Shown: positions 16,541-25,211, counted from the stretch's first letter. The stretch is DNA of 64,000 bases from Rhizobium lentis (GCF_017352135.1 NZ_CP071455.1:372001-436000); one strand, 5' to 3'. Translations and numbers: made by a program. Notes: generated by a model from the sequence alone, not told the origin.

Positions 16541-17791
16541 TCAGCCGTATCGGCTGACGGCAAGATCCCTGGCGTCGATATCGGGCGTGCGGCCGCCGAC
16601 GAGATCGCCGATCAGCCGGGCCGAACCGGTGCTCATGGTCCAGCCGAGCGTGCCGTGACCGGTATTGAGGAACAGACCAGCGATCTTGGTCGGTCCGATG
16701 ACCGGCGTGCCATCGGGTGTCATCGGGCGCAGGCCGGACCAGAAGGAAGCCTTCGAAACGTCGCCGCCGGGGAAGAGATCGGTGACGGAATGTTCGAGCG
16801 TGCTGCGGCGGGCGAGGCCGAGATCATTGGTATAGCCTGATATCTCGGCCATGCCGCCGACGCGGATGCGGTCGCCGAGCCGGGTGATCGCGATCTTGTA
16901 GGTTTCGTCCATGACGGTCGATTCCGGCGCGCGCGATACGTCGGTGATCGGGATGGTGAGCGAATAACCCTTGACCGGATAGACCGGCAGGCCGATGCCG
17001 AACGGTTTGAGCAGCAGCGGCGAATAGCTTCCGAGCGCGACCACCACAGCCTCCGCATCCATTCGCCCGCGGTCGGTGATAATCCCGCGCACGCGGCCCG
17101 CTTCGACGTCCAGCGCCTTGATGGTCGTGCCATAGGCGAAGCGGACGCCGAGCGCCTCGGCCTTGGCGGCCAGCGCATTGGTGAACTTGAAGCAGTCGCC
17201 GGTCTCGTCCTTCGGCGTCAGCAGCCCGCCGACGATCTTGTCGCGTACATGCTTCAGTGCCGGTTCGACGCGGATGCAGCCATCCCTGTCCAGCACCTCA
17301 TAGGGAATGCCGTCGGCCGCGAGCGCCTTGACGTCCTTAGCCGAAGCATCGAGCTGCTGCTGCGTGCGAAACAGCTGCAGGGTTCCCTGCATGCGTTCGT
17401 CATAGGCGATGCCGGTTTCGGCGCGGAGCTCGGCAAGCGCGATGCGGCTGTAATCGGCAAGACGCAGCATGCGGCTCTTGTTGATCGCGTAGCGCTCGGA
17501 GGTGCAGTTGGACAGCATTCTCGCCATCCAGGAGAGCATGGCCAAGTCGAATTTCGGGCGCAAGATGAGCGGCGCATGCTTCATGAACAGCCATTTCATC
17601 GCCTTCATCGGAATGCCGGGCGCTGCCCATGGCGAGCAATAGCCGAACGAGACTTCGCCGGCATTGGCAAAGCTCGTCTCCAGCGCCGGCGCCGACTGCC
17701 GGTCGACGACGGTAACCTCATGGCCTGATTTGGCCAGCTGATAGGCGGATGTGACGCCGACGATGCCGGCACCCAGTACGATGACTTTCAT
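16541..17791 (-). CDS. dadA: D-amino acid dehydrogenase small subunit
   Basis: An FAD enzyme at the inner face of the membrane that oxidises D-alanine and other D-amino acids to 2-oxo acids and passes electrons to the respiratory chain. It opens with the dinucleotide-binding motif [29 protein letters not shown] and continues with the DadA hallmarks [21 protein letters not shown] and, at the C-terminus, [17 protein letters not shown] and [19 protein letters not shown]. It has 416 residues, exactly the family norm. It lies 31 bases behind the alanine racemase gene on the same strand, forming a dad operon for L-alanine breakdown through D-alanine. Confidence 0.95.
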   Translation of the reverse strand: MKVIVLGAGIVGVTSAYQLAKSGHEVTVVDRQSAPALETSFANAGEVSFGYCSPWAAPGIPMKAMKWLFMKHAPLILRPKFDLAMLSWMARMLSNCTSERYAINKSRMLRLADYSRIALAELRAETGIAYDERMQGTLQLFRTQQQLDASAKDVKALAADGIPYEVLDRDGCIRVEPALKHVRDKIVGGLLTPKDETGDCFKFTNALAAKAEALGVRFAYGTTIKALDVEAGRVRGIITDRGRMDAEAVVVALGSYSPLLLKPFGIGLPVYPVKGYSLTIPITDVSRAPESTVMDETYKIAITRLGDRIRVGGMAEISGYTNDLGLARRSTLEHSVTDLFPGGDVSKASFWSGLRPMTPDGTPVIGPTKIAGLFLNTGHGTLGWTMSTGSARLIGDLVGGRTPDIDARDLAVSRYG

Positions 17792-17822
17792 GATGTCCCC
17801 AAGGATGGGAGCCAGCCGGCTC

Positions 17823-18956
17823 TCAGCGATATTGCCTGTGATACCGATCGCCGAGACCGGTCAGGATTTCATAAGATATGGTGTCGGCATCCCGCGCAAT
17901 ATCCTCGAGCGTCTGATGCGGACCGAGCACTTCGACAAGACTGCCGAGCGTCAGCGCGCCTTCGGGCAGCGCCGATATATCGACCGTGATGCTGTCCATC
18001 GAAACGCGGCCGACGATCGGCAGGCGCGTGCCCTCGTAATAGACGGCGCCGCGGTCGCTGAGGCAGCGCGGCAGGCCGTCGGCATAGCCGGCGCCAATGG
18101 TGGCGAGACGCATTTCCCGTTGCGCGACATGCGCACCGCCGTAACCAATCTTCGTGCCCGGTGACACGGTCCGCGTCTGCACGACGGCAACATCGAGGCT
18201 GACGACCGGCTCCATCGGGTTCGCCCGGCCGGCGCTCGGAGCGCCGCCGTAAAGCGCGATGCCCGGCCGGGCGAGCACGCCATGATAGGCTTTGCCAAGG
18301 AAAACGCCGCCGGAATTAGCGAAGGACATATCGAAGCCTGGAAATTCGTCGGCGATGCAGGACATTTCTGCCAACTGGTCACTATTCTGCTGGCCCTCGG
18401 TCTCATCTGCCGAAGCCAGGTGGCTCATGATGAACAGGACTTCGATGTTGGTACCGTTGCGAAGGGCTGTCGCCAGTTCCGCCCGTTCTTCCGGGGGAAA
18501 GCCCAGCCGCGACATGCCGGTGTCGAATTGCAGGACGGCAGGCAGGCAGCGCTTTAGCGCGCGCGCCGCCGCCGACCATTGCTGCCACTGGGCGAGCGAA
18601 TTGAGGACCGGAACAATGTCCATTTCGGCGCAGGCAATTTCGTTGCCCGGCTGCAGGCCGTTCAGCACGAAAACCTGAGCATCCCGCGCAAGCACAGGCC
18701 GGAGCCTCGCGGCCTCGACGAATTGAGCAACGAAGAAATGCCGGCAGCCTTGGCCATAGAGCGCTTTCGCCACCCGTTCCGCACCGAGGCCGTAGGCATC
18801 GGCCTTGACGACGGCGCCCGCGCGAGCCGGAGCCAGCATCGACACGAGCTTCCGATAATTGCGGCCGAGTGCGGCAAGATCGATTCTGAGATAGCCCGTG
18901 GCTCCCTGCGTAATCGCGGCAGTACGTGCATGGGAGACCAAAATATCGCTGTCCAT
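17823..18956 (-). CDS. dadX: Alanine racemase, catabolic type
   Basis: A PLP enzyme that interconverts L- and D-alanine, here to feed the dehydrogenase encoded next. The PLP lysine lies in [18 protein letters not shown], the second catalytic base Tyr in KIGYGGAHV, and the phosphate-binding Arg region and [13 protein letters not shown] are present. I start at ATG 18956, where GAGGG lies upstream, giving 377 residues; the frame is open for 24 more codons with an unlikely sequence. The order racemase-dehydrogenase with a divergent Lrp-type regulator mirrors the dadRAX system, so I call it dadX rather than the biosynthetic alr, while noting that sequence alone does not separate them. Confidence 0.9.
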   Translation of the reverse strand: MDSDILVSHARTAAITQGATGYLRIDLAALGRNYRKLVSMLAPARAGAVVKADAYGLGAERVAKALYGQGCRHFFVAQFVEAARLRPVLARDAQVFVLNGLQPGNEIACAEMDIVPVLNSLAQWQQWSAAARALKRCLPAVLQFDTGMSRLGFPPEERAELATALRNGTNIEVLFIMSHLASADETEGQQNSDQLAEMSCIADEFPGFDMSFANSGGVFLGKAYHGVLARPGIALYGGAPSAGRANPMEPVVSLDVAVVQTRTVSPGTKIGYGGAHVAQREMRLATIGAGYADGLPRCLSDRGAVYYEGTRLPIVGRVSMDSITVDISALPEGALTLGSLVEVLGPHQTLEDIARDADTISYEILTGLGDRYHRQYR

Positions 18957-19022
18957 GTTCACCCTCTTATTCCCAGCCCAATCTATGAAATAATGAGCGA
19001 AATTGCCGGTCAATTTGTTGTC

Positions 19023-19057
19023 GATCATTGCAACATCTGCATATTATGCGCATGATC
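19023..19057. promoter_or_regulatory. Nested palindromes in the dadX-Lrp divergent promoter region
   Basis: GATCAT (19023-19028) and ATGATC (19052-19057) flank GCATATTATGC (19039-19049), itself a perfect 11-bp palindrome. They lie in the 125-bp space between dadX and the divergent Lrp-family gene. Lrp-type regulators bind such AT-rich dyads, so this is a candidate site for the neighbouring regulator. Confidence 0.4.
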
Positions 19058-19081
19058 GGCGAAATTTTGGAACTATCGATC

Positions 19082-19546
19082 ATGCCCGCTCTTGACACGA
19101 CAGATCGCAACATCCTCAGGCTGCTGCGTCTCGACGCCCGGATGAGCAATGCCAGGCTTGCCGCCGAGATCGGCCTTTCGCCATCGGCCTGCCTGAGACG
19201 CATCAAGATCATGGAAAAGACCGGCGTAATCCGCGGCTATACGGCGCTTCTCGATACGAGCAATGCGGATGCGATGATTGCCGTTATCATCAACATCACT
19301 CTCGAGCGGCAGACGGAGGATTATCTCGACCGTTTCGAGGCCGCCGTCCGCCGCCATCCGGAAATCCGCGAATGTTTCCTGATGACGGGTGGTTCCGACT
19401 ATCTGCTGCGCGTGGAAGTCGCCAATGCCGGCGAATTCGAACGGATCCACAAGGAAATATTGTCGGCCTTGCCGGGCGTCCTCAGGATTCACTCCAGCTT
19501 CTCGATTCGAAACGTCTTGGCGACGCGCGGCAGAGGCAAACGCTGA
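19082..19546 (+). CDS. dadR: Lrp/AsnC-family regulator of the dad operon
   Basis: A 154-residue regulator that probably activates dadX-dadA in response to alanine. It has the winged helix-turn-helix (LDTTDRNILRLLRLDARMSNARLAAEIGLSPSACLRRIKIME) and the RAM effector-binding domain (HPEIRECFLMTGGSDYLLRVEV). I start at ATG 19082, which gives the usual MPALD-type N-terminus; no strong ribosome-binding site is visible, and the open frame reaches 19028. It is divergent from dadX with palindromes in between. The symbol rests on position and family, not on any unique motif. Confidence 0.85.
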   Translation: MPALDTTDRNILRLLRLDARMSNARLAAEIGLSPSACLRRIKIMEKTGVIRGYTALLDTSNADAMIAVIINITLERQTEDYLDRFEAAVRRHPEIRECFLMTGGSDYLLRVEVANAGEFERIHKEILSALPGVLRIHSSFSIRNVLATRGRGKR

Positions 19547-19558
19547 GACCAGGCAGGC

Positions 19559-20281
19559 TTATATCAGTTCGAGCGCCACCGCCTTGGCGACCGCTTCGCT
19601 CGTCGTGGCAACCGCCAGCTTCCGGCGCGCCGAGGCGAGATAGAGCTGCACCGCGCTGAGCGAAATCGACAATCGGGCGCCGATCTGCTTGGCCAGAAGG
19701 CCATTGGCTGTCATGTCAAGGCATTGAACCTCGCGGCGCGACAATTGCGGAACATCCGCAGCCTCACGCATTCCCGACAAGACCATTGCCCTGTCGTGAA
19801 GGTGGTGGGCGAGATATTGTAGGTCGCGCATGCTGTCCATTCGGAATTGCCGCCAGTAGGCGTCGGGATGGTTGGAGGTCACGGTAAACAGCGACCGCTC
19901 CCCCTGCGGGCCCCGCACCGGGAGGGTCACACCCTGCCGGCCGACGCCGAAGGCCATGGCTTCCTTGAAGAAGCCGTGCGCCCGGCCCGAATCCCATTTC
20001 GAGGCGAACCATTCCACCGGCAGGAAGCCGCGCCGGCCGAGATGCACGACGGGATCGATGCTGAAATAGTCCCGCTCAAGATATTGTTTCACCCATTCGG
20101 GAGGATAGGTCAGCATCAACAGCGGATTGCTGGCATTGCCCGAGGAGCGGGTCACATGCAGAACCATGTGCGATATCGCATAGATGTGGCGGACTTCGTC
20201 CAGCGTTGCTTCCAGATCTCGCATCGTGGGCGATGCGGAGATCCGGTCCAAACTGTAGAAAAAACGAGAACTGCTCAGCAT
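19559..20281 (-). CDS. LuxR-family N-acyl-homoserine-lactone-responsive regulator
   Basis: A quorum-sensing regulator of 240 residues. The N-terminal autoinducer-binding domain keeps the ligand-pocket residues of TraR/LasR: Trp, Tyr, Tyr, Asp and Pro in PPEWVKQYLERDYFSIDPV, then a Trp further on (VEWFASKW). The C-terminal helix-turn-helix reads LSRREVQCLDMTANGLLAKQIGARLSIS. I start at ATG 20281; the frame is open for 77 more codons but that stretch overlaps the end of luxI and is not protein-like. It lies 139 bases downstream of the luxI gene on the same strand, the reverse of the common R-then-I order. I cannot assign it to a named rhizobial pair. Confidence 0.92.
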   Translation of the reverse strand: MLSSSRFFYSLDRISASPTMRDLEATLDEVRHIYAISHMVLHVTRSSGNASNPLLMLTYPPEWVKQYLERDYFSIDPVVHLGRRGFLPVEWFASKWDSGRAHGFFKEAMAFGVGRQGVTLPVRGPQGERSLFTVTSNHPDAYWRQFRMDSMRDLQYLAHHLHDRAMVLSGMREAADVPQLSRREVQCLDMTANGLLAKQIGARLSISLSAVQLYLASARRKLAVATTSEAVAKAVALELI

Positions 20282-20314
20282 GAGTGGACTCGTAGTTGTG
20301 TTATTACAAACTGC

Positions 20315-20336
20315 TCGCGATAGTAACATTTCGCGA
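20315..20336. promoter_or_regulatory. 22-bp dyad upstream of the luxR-type gene
   Basis: TCGCGA-N10-TCGCGA, centred 45 bp before the luxR start. Two self-complementary hexamers one and a half helical turns apart (16 bp centre to centre) suggest a binding site for a dimer, possibly the LuxR protein itself or another regulator. Confidence 0.3.
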
Positions 20337-20420
20337 TTACCGAGAACAGCATATTTTTCAACAACTGTTGCGCGATATGAAGAACAGGTTAAAAGCTGAG
20401 CATCCCGACAGCGACGGCGC

Positions 20421-21059
20421 TTACCGCATGCCGCCATAGAGAAGGGCTCCGGCAGGATTGAGAGAGGCTTGCTCCACAAGGCGGGACAGGTTGGCTCGAA
20501 GTGTCCGACCATTCTCCGCCGTCACATCCCATAGGCCAACATATAGTTTGCCGATCTCCGGCCGGGATCGGGCAAGCGCCGTAGGCCTCCAGCCGATCCT
20601 GCGGTACACGGCAATCATCGCGACGTCATAGACGCCGACAATGCTCTCGATACCGGTGTCGAGCGCAAGATCGCAAAGCCCTGAGAGCAACTCCGTGGCG
20701 ACTGCGCGCGATTGCTCCATTTGCCCGGCATGCGGATGAAGGCAAAAGCGGGTACATTCCCAGGTCGTTGGGCTATCGACGTCGATGGGTTGATCGAAGA
20801 AATGCCGGAACTCGCTTTTAAGCATCGTCGCTCCGGTGGTCGGCAGCAGGCGCAGCGAACCCGTCAGCGTGCCGGAAGGGTGGTGCGTGACGAGGTAGAC
20901 GGGATCCTCGGCCTCGTCGTATCGGTCCCTCTCCCATTGATCCCGGACATCGACCTGCCATCCCAGCCGATCGCGAAAAACGGTGGCGCGAGCCCGAAAC
21001 ATTTCATCGAAAGCGCGTCGATCGGTATCGAGCATGTCTTTGGTGAGTATCCGCAACAT
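20421..21059 (-). CDS. LuxI-family N-acyl-homoserine-lactone synthase
   Basis: Makes an acyl-homoserine lactone from S-adenosylmethionine and acyl-ACP in the cytoplasm. All invariant family residues are in place: Arg24 and Phe28 (ARATVFRDRLGW), Trp34, Glu43, Asp45 and Asp48 (WERDRYD), Arg in GSLRLLPT, and Glu and Arg in WECTRFCLHP. It has 212 residues, normal. The start at 21059 has AGGAGG seven bases upstream, but that element forms the 3' arm of a perfect 12-bp hairpin (21067-21097), so translation may be gated. The acyl chain length cannot be predicted from the sequence. Confidence 0.95.
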   Translation of the reverse strand: MLRILTKDMLDTDRRAFDEMFRARATVFRDRLGWQVDVRDQWERDRYDEAEDPVYLVTHHPSGTLTGSLRLLPTTGATMLKSEFRHFFDQPIDVDSPTTWECTRFCLHPHAGQMEQSRAVATELLSGLCDLALDTGIESIVGVYDVAMIAVYRRIGWRPTALARSRPEIGKLYVGLWDVTAENGRTLRANLSRLVEQASLNPAGALLYGGMR

Positions 21060-21066
21060 ATCCGTC

Positions 21067-21097
21067 CCTCCTGATGTGGACGTTTCACATCAGGAGG
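21067..21097 (-). promoter_or_regulatory. Hairpin that sequesters the luxI ribosome-binding site
   Basis: On the transcript strand CCTCCTGATGTG pairs perfectly with CACATCAGGAGG across a seven-base loop. The AGGAGG of the second arm is the ribosome-binding site of luxI, seven bases before its ATG, and the first arm carries the anti-Shine-Dalgarno CCTCCT. The structure would block initiation unless opened. A DNA-level role as an operator is the alternative reading. Confidence 0.7.
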
Positions 21098-21124
21098 CCG
21101 AGCGGGAGCAATCTGGATATTTCA

Positions 21125-21144
21125 CCAGGTTGACCGGTGCCTGG
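21125..21144. promoter_or_regulatory. Weak lux-box-like dyad upstream of luxI
   Basis: A 20-bp element with CCAGG and CCTGG ends separated by ten bases, between luxI and the divergent XRE gene. Length and outer symmetry fit a lux box, but the inner half-sites do not match each other. Confidence 0.2.
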
Positions 21145-21222
21145 CTTTGCCTTTCCTTTCCATAAGCAGTTTCTGATGTTCGTCGATCAGAAGCACTTGA
21201 TTTACTGAAGGGGGGATTCTTG

Positions 21223-21567
21223 ATGACCTACGACATGGCACGCGGCAGACGTATTCGAGAAGCGATATCCCGGGGCAAGTTCCGGAAAGTTCACGCCCTG
21301 GCGGCCGAACTAGACGTGTCCGTCGCCGCTGTCTCACGCTGGCAGAATGGCGGTCATACGTCGCTGGAAAGCGCCTGCGCGCTTGCCGACCTGCTGGATG
21401 TCTCCCTCGACTGGCTGCTGCTCGGGCGCGGCACGATGGACTGGCATAGGAACAGCGCGATCTCCCCCGCAGAATTGCAAATGATTCTGGCGTTGCGCAA
21501 TCGGTCTGCGGCAACGCGGTCCAATCTCGCTGGGCTGGTCGAATCCATCCCGCCGGAGCACCCATAA
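21223..21567 (+). CDS. Small XRE-type helix-turn-helix protein
   Basis: A 114-residue protein with a XRE/Cro-like DNA-binding domain at about 10-70 (FRKVHALAAELDVSVAAVSRWQNGGHTSLESACALADLLDVSLDWLLLG), followed by a short helical tail without a known domain. The start ATG 21223 has an AAGGGGGG ribosome-binding stretch eight bases upstream; a TTG three bases earlier is the alternative. It is divergent from luxI with only 163 bp between them, so it may regulate the synthase or respond to it. The fold is typical of phage-derived and housekeeping repressors alike; its role here is unknown. Confidence 0.8.
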   Translation: MTYDMARGRRIREAISRGKFRKVHALAAELDVSVAAVSRWQNGGHTSLESACALADLLDVSLDWLLLGRGTMDWHRNSAISPAELQMILALRNRSAATRSNLAGLVESIPPEHP

Positions 21568-21671
21568 AGCGAAGCGCAATTCTCCGACATTTTTTTACCG
21601 GAAGTAAACAGCTTCAGGTTGCCAAGAAACAAAACGTCGACGATCTTTCCAGTTAAAGGTGCAACTGAAGC

Positions 21672-21700
21672 GAGGGCAGACGGCCGGCCACCCTGCCCTC
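21672..21700. repeat. Perfect 8-bp inverted repeat upstream of the GH15 gene
   Basis: GAGGGCAG and CTGCCCTC flank a 13-base spacer that itself contains GGCCGGCC. It lies 118 bp before the first GH15 start codon, in the region that should hold the promoter of the eight-gene sugar cluster. It could be an operator; no family match is known to me. Confidence 0.3.
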
Positions 21701-21803
21701 CGCAGAGACCTTGTGTTCACGCTCAACGCCCATTCGACCGCAATATTTCGCTCATCCGGGTCCGGAAATTTACTCGATCCGGTTGCGGCAAGTCTCAACC
21801 GTT

Positions 21804-21857
21804 TTTGGAGTCAGTCAATGACAGTTGCGCTTTGGAGTCAGTCAATGACGGGTGCGA
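21804..21857 (+). repeat. 27-bp tandem duplication of a translation start
   Basis: Two adjacent 27-base units (21804-21830 and 21831-21857) match at 24 of 27 positions. Each contains TTTGGAGTCAGTCAATGAC, that is a GGAG ribosome-binding site and an ATG seven bases later (21818 and 21845). Because 27 is a multiple of three, both starts are in frame with the GH15 gene, so two proteins differing by nine residues may be made. Confidence 0.85.
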
Positions 21858-23245
21858 ACCCGGCCGATATCGGCGCCAATGCACCTATGGTCAAACCGCG
21901 GCCCGCCTTCGCGCAGACCGATCTGGTCGCATTGTCGCGATATTTTGCCATTCTTATGATGCGCAACATCACAAGCGATGGCTATGTCATTGAGGATCCC
22001 ACATCGCCCGGCGTCTTTTCGGCCCCCGGCTGCGTCATCGCCGCACCCTCCTATCCAGCGAACACGCCGGGTGTCGATCAGGATTACGTTTTTAACTGGG
22101 TCCGCGACGGGGCCATTACGGCAATCGAGATCGCGCTAGCCGGATTGCTGCCCGTTCCGGGCGGAGTTTTGCCGAGCCTGGTCGACTATGTAAACTTCGC
22201 CGCGCTCTGCCAGGCGAATGCCAAGAACTCCGCGACCGTCACACTTGGCCACGCCTGTTTCACCATCACCGGCGAGGTTCGCCCGTGGTCGGAGCAGAAT
22301 GACGGGCCGGCCATTCAGTCGATCGCGATCCTGACCCTGTTCGATCAACTGGATGGCGCCACGCAGACGATCGCCAGACAATTGGTCGAGGCCAACCTCG
22401 CCTATCTTCTCGAAGTTTACCAGAACAAGACCACAAATCTCTGGGAGGAATATGAGGGGTATTCGTTTTTCACAAGAGCCGTACACCTGCGCTTTTTCCG
22501 GGAGATCTCCACAAACACGATCGGCGTTGCGGTGCCTGCCGGGGTGGCCGATGCCATCTCCTGGCTGGAAAGCCAGCTGGCAACCCACTGGAACGGGCAG
22601 CTCTACGTGAGCATTCTTGATGCCGCCGAGCAAGCCGGTTACGACGCAAACATCGATATCGTCTCTTCGGTCTGCTATGGCGGGATCGAGCCAACCGATA
22701 CCAAGCTTCTGGCAACGGCGGCCATCTTGCGGCGCCAGTGGGCCGATCCTTCGTCTTCGACCTACTACCCGGTCAATGGCGCCGACGCGGCCAAAGGGCT
22801 CGGACCACTCTTCGGGCGCTATCCAGGTGACCATTACGATGGCGATGTGGCAGCTCCAGTGGTCGGCGGGCATCCCTGGGCTCTGTGCACCGCCAACTTC
22901 GCCGAGTTTCAATATCGGCTTGCCAATGCCATCGATGCCAGCGGCGCCATCCCCCTCGATCAGTTCTCCGAACCCTTCTTCGCGGAACTCGGACTTGGCG
23001 CATCCAGCAGCGCCGCCGAAGCGTCGGCTGCCCTGCGGGCTTCGTCTGACGCCATGCTGCGCGCCATCGTCTATCACAGCGATCACTATGAGTTGAGCGA
23101 ACAGTTCGATGGAACTGTCGGCTACGAGAAAAGCGTCCGGAATCTGACCTGGAGCTATGCCTCCTTTCTCTCGGCAGTCAGAGCCCGCGCCGTCGCGCCG
23201 GCCGCCAAGTCCAAGCCCCGAAACTCTCGCGGAGCGAAATCATGA
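21818..23245 (+). CDS. Glycoside hydrolase family 15 (glucoamylase / glucodextranase-like)
   Basis: Predicted to release glucose from the non-reducing end of an alpha-glucan or alpha-glucoside by inversion. The (alpha/alpha)6 barrel signatures are present: FNWVRDGAITAIEIA near the N-terminus (substrate-binding Trp-Arg-Asp), NLWEEYEGYSFFTRA with the general-acid Glu, and ELSEQFDGTVGYEKSVRNLTWSYASFLSA with the general-base Glu. It has 475 residues from ATG 21818 or 466 from ATG 21845, both with their own GGAG. I see no signal peptide, so the enzyme should be cytoplasmic and act on imported oligosaccharides. It is the first gene of an eight-gene co-directional run that continues with a sugar dehydrogenase. 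Confidence 0.9.
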   Translation: MTVALWSQSMTGANPADIGANAPMVKPRPAFAQTDLVALSRYFAILMMRNITSDGYVIEDPTSPGVFSAPGCVIAAPSYPANTPGVDQDYVFNWVRDGAITAIEIALAGLLPVPGGVLPSLVDYVNFAALCQANAKNSATVTLGHACFTITGEVRPWSEQNDGPAIQSIAILTLFDQLDGATQTIARQLVEANLAYLLEVYQNKTTNLWEEYEGYSFFTRAVHLRFFREISTNTIGVAVPAGVADAISWLESQLATHWNGQLYVSILDAAEQAGYDANIDIVSSVCYGGIEPTDTKLLATAAILRRQWADPSSSTYYPVNGADAAKGLGPLFGRYPGDHYDGDVAAPVVGGHPWALCTANFAEFQYRLANAIDASGAIPLDQFSEPFFAELGLGASSSAAEASAALRASSDAMLRAIVYHSDHYELSEQFDGTVGYEKSVRNLTWSYASFLSAVRARAVAPAAKSKPRNSRGAKS

Positions 23246-23339
23246 CGATGGAAGGCCCTAGGGCCTGAAATCTCGATTGAGTCCAGAACGGCATGGTTCG
23301 CAAAGCCCTGATGCGGCTTGGGATTAATGGAGGATCAAA

Positions 23340-25211
23340 GTGCTTTTTCCCCTCGAATCGGCAATAAGAGCCGATGCCAAGACCGTCGCAGAGTCTGGCG
23401 ACTACGATATCGTGATCGTCGGCAGCGGCATTTCCGGAGCAATCATTGCCAAGCAGGCTGCGGAAGCGGGCAAACGTGTCCTTATCCTTGAAGCCGGAAC
23501 CGGTGCCAATGTTACTCTGGCAGGCTATGACAATCTGCTGACGACTTTTTATTCGGCAGCCTCCAAGGACAACCAGTCGCCCTTTCCGTTGAATGCGAAC
23601 GCGGCCATACCCCGCAGCCCGCAACTTCGCAAGCTGCAGGCGGGGGAAACCGATAGCTCGAACTATATCGTTCAATCCGGCCCTTATGTCAGTGATACGG
23701 TATATACCCGTATTTTCGGCGGAACGACCATGCACTGGGAGGCGAAAACGCCCCGTCTGCTTCGCTCCGATTTCAAGACGCACACGCTTTTCGGCCAGGG
23801 GCTGGACTGGCCGCTGAGCTTCGAGGAAGTCGAGGAGGATTACCGTCTGGCCGAGCGGGAAATCGGCGTATCGGCAAATGTCGAAGATCAGCAATATCTC
23901 GGGCAGACCTTCCCGGACGACTATGTCTTTCCCATGCGCGGCCTGCCGCTTTCCTATCTGGATCAGCAGGTCAACAAGGGCATCGAGGGCACCACCGTCG
24001 AGCTTTACGACAAGACCTACCCCCTGAAGGTCAGGCCCTATCCGCAGGGGCGCAATGGCATACCAAACCCGGCCTATGACGGCGGGAAGGGCTACCGTCC
24101 AATCGGCGCAGTCAACACGCATCAGGTCGAAGAGGGCGGTCGCTGCCAGGGCAACACCAACTGCGTACCGCTCTGTCCCGTGCAAGCGCGCTACCACTCC
24201 GGCAAATCACTTGCCAAGGCGTTCGCTGTAAGCGGGGAAAGGGGCGAGCGGCTTGTCGAATTGTTGCCGCAGGCGGTCGCATCGAAGGTCAACATCGATC
24301 CGGATAGCGGGAAAGTCCGCTCCCTCGAGGTCAAGGTTTACAAGGACCCGGCCTCACCGGCTCACGAGACCATCACCGTGAAGGGCAAGGTTTTCGTGCT
24401 TGCGGCAGGCGCCATTGAAACCGCGCGTCTTATGCTGGCCTCCGGCCTGCGCAGCACCAGCGGTCTTGTCGGACGCAATTTGATGGACCACGCCTACCTG
24501 CTGAACTGGGCACTGATGCCTGAGATCTGCGGCACGATGCGCGGAACCAGTTCGACGGGCGGTATCGTCGACCTGCGGGACGGCCCTTTCCGGGAAAAGC
24601 AGGCCGCCTTCGCCATCGATATCCATAATGATGGCTGGGGTTGGGCCACGGGTGCGCCGACCTCCGACCTTCTCGAACTGGTGGATGATCGCAACCTCTA
24701 TGGCGCGGATCTTCGGCGCGGCATGGTCGACCAGGTTTCGCGGCAGTTGCTGCTGGCGTTCATGATCGAGGTCATGCCCGTCGAAAGCAACCGCATCTCG
24801 GTGGATCCGCAATATACCGATGCTCTGGGCAACATGCGGCCCATCCTGTCCTTCACGGTTCCGGAATATACCATGAAGGGTGCCGCCTATGGCCGCCAGT
24901 TTGCGCGCACCGTCTTTGCGCGCCTCGGCGCGCGGGACCATACCCATTACGACCCCAGCGATTACGGCTATGTGGCCTATGAGGGACAAGGCTATGCGAT
25001 CCGCGGCGGCAATCATCTGGCCGGCACCCATATCATGGGAACGACGAAGACCAATTCCGTCGTGGACAAGAACCAGCGCAGCTGGGACCACGAAAACCTC
25101 TATCTCGTGGGCGGCGGCAGCATGCCGACGATCGGCACGGCCAATGTCACCTTGACGCTGGCCGCCATGTGCTTCCGAAGCGGTCGCGACATTCTGAAGT
25201 CTCTGCATTGA
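23340..25211 (+). CDS. GMC oxidoreductase, [3Fe-4S]/FAD sugar dehydrogenase large subunit
   Basis: An FAD-dependent sugar dehydrogenase of 623 residues. It opens with YDIVIVGSGISGAIIAKQAAEAGKRVLILEAG (FAD binding, about 21-52). The sequence CQGNTNCVPLC at 269-279 gives C-x5-C-x3-C, the spacing known for the [3Fe-4S] cluster of FAD glucose dehydrogenase alpha subunits. The active-site region NHLAGTHIMGTTKTN has His559 and His564, and the C-terminal LVGGGSMPTIGTANVTLTLAA is the second GMC signature. The start is GTG 23340 behind GGAGG. The partner small subunit appears to be the 185-residue protein at 26422. No signal is visible here; export may depend on the partner, but that one lacks a clear Tat signal too. 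Confidence 0.88.
   Translation: MLFPLESAIRADAKTVAESGDYDIVIVGSGISGAIIAKQAAEAGKRVLILEAGTGANVTLAGYDNLLTTFYSAASKDNQSPFPLNANAAIPRSPQLRKLQAGETDSSNYIVQSGPYVSDTVYTRIFGGTTMHWEAKTPRLLRSDFKTHTLFGQGLDWPLSFEEVEEDYRLAEREIGVSANVEDQQYLGQTFPDDYVFPMRGLPLSYLDQQVNKGIEGTTVELYDKTYPLKVRPYPQGRNGIPNPAYDGGKGYRPIGAVNTHQVEEGGRCQGNTNCVPLCPVQARYHSGKSLAKAFAVSGERGERLVELLPQAVASKVNIDPDSGKVRSLEVKVYKDPASPAHETITVKGKVFVLAAGAIETARLMLASGLRSTSGLVGRNLMDHAYLLNWALMPEICGTMRGTSSTGGIVDLRDGPFREKQAAFAIDIHNDGWGWATGAPTSDLLELVDDRNLYGADLRRGMVDQVSRQLLLAFMIEVMPVESNRISVDPQYTDALGNMRPILSFTVPEYTMKGAAYGRQFARTVFARLGARDHTHYDPSDYGYVAYEGQGYAIRGGNHLAGTHIMGTTKTNSVVDKNQRSWDHENLYLVGGGSMPTIGTANVTLTLAAMCFRSGRDILKSLH

Noticed and set aside
20337..20420. CAACAGTTGTTG-like dyad between luxI and luxR as a lux box
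   Set aside because: The half-sites do not match each other and it lacks the 18-20 bp lux-box form.
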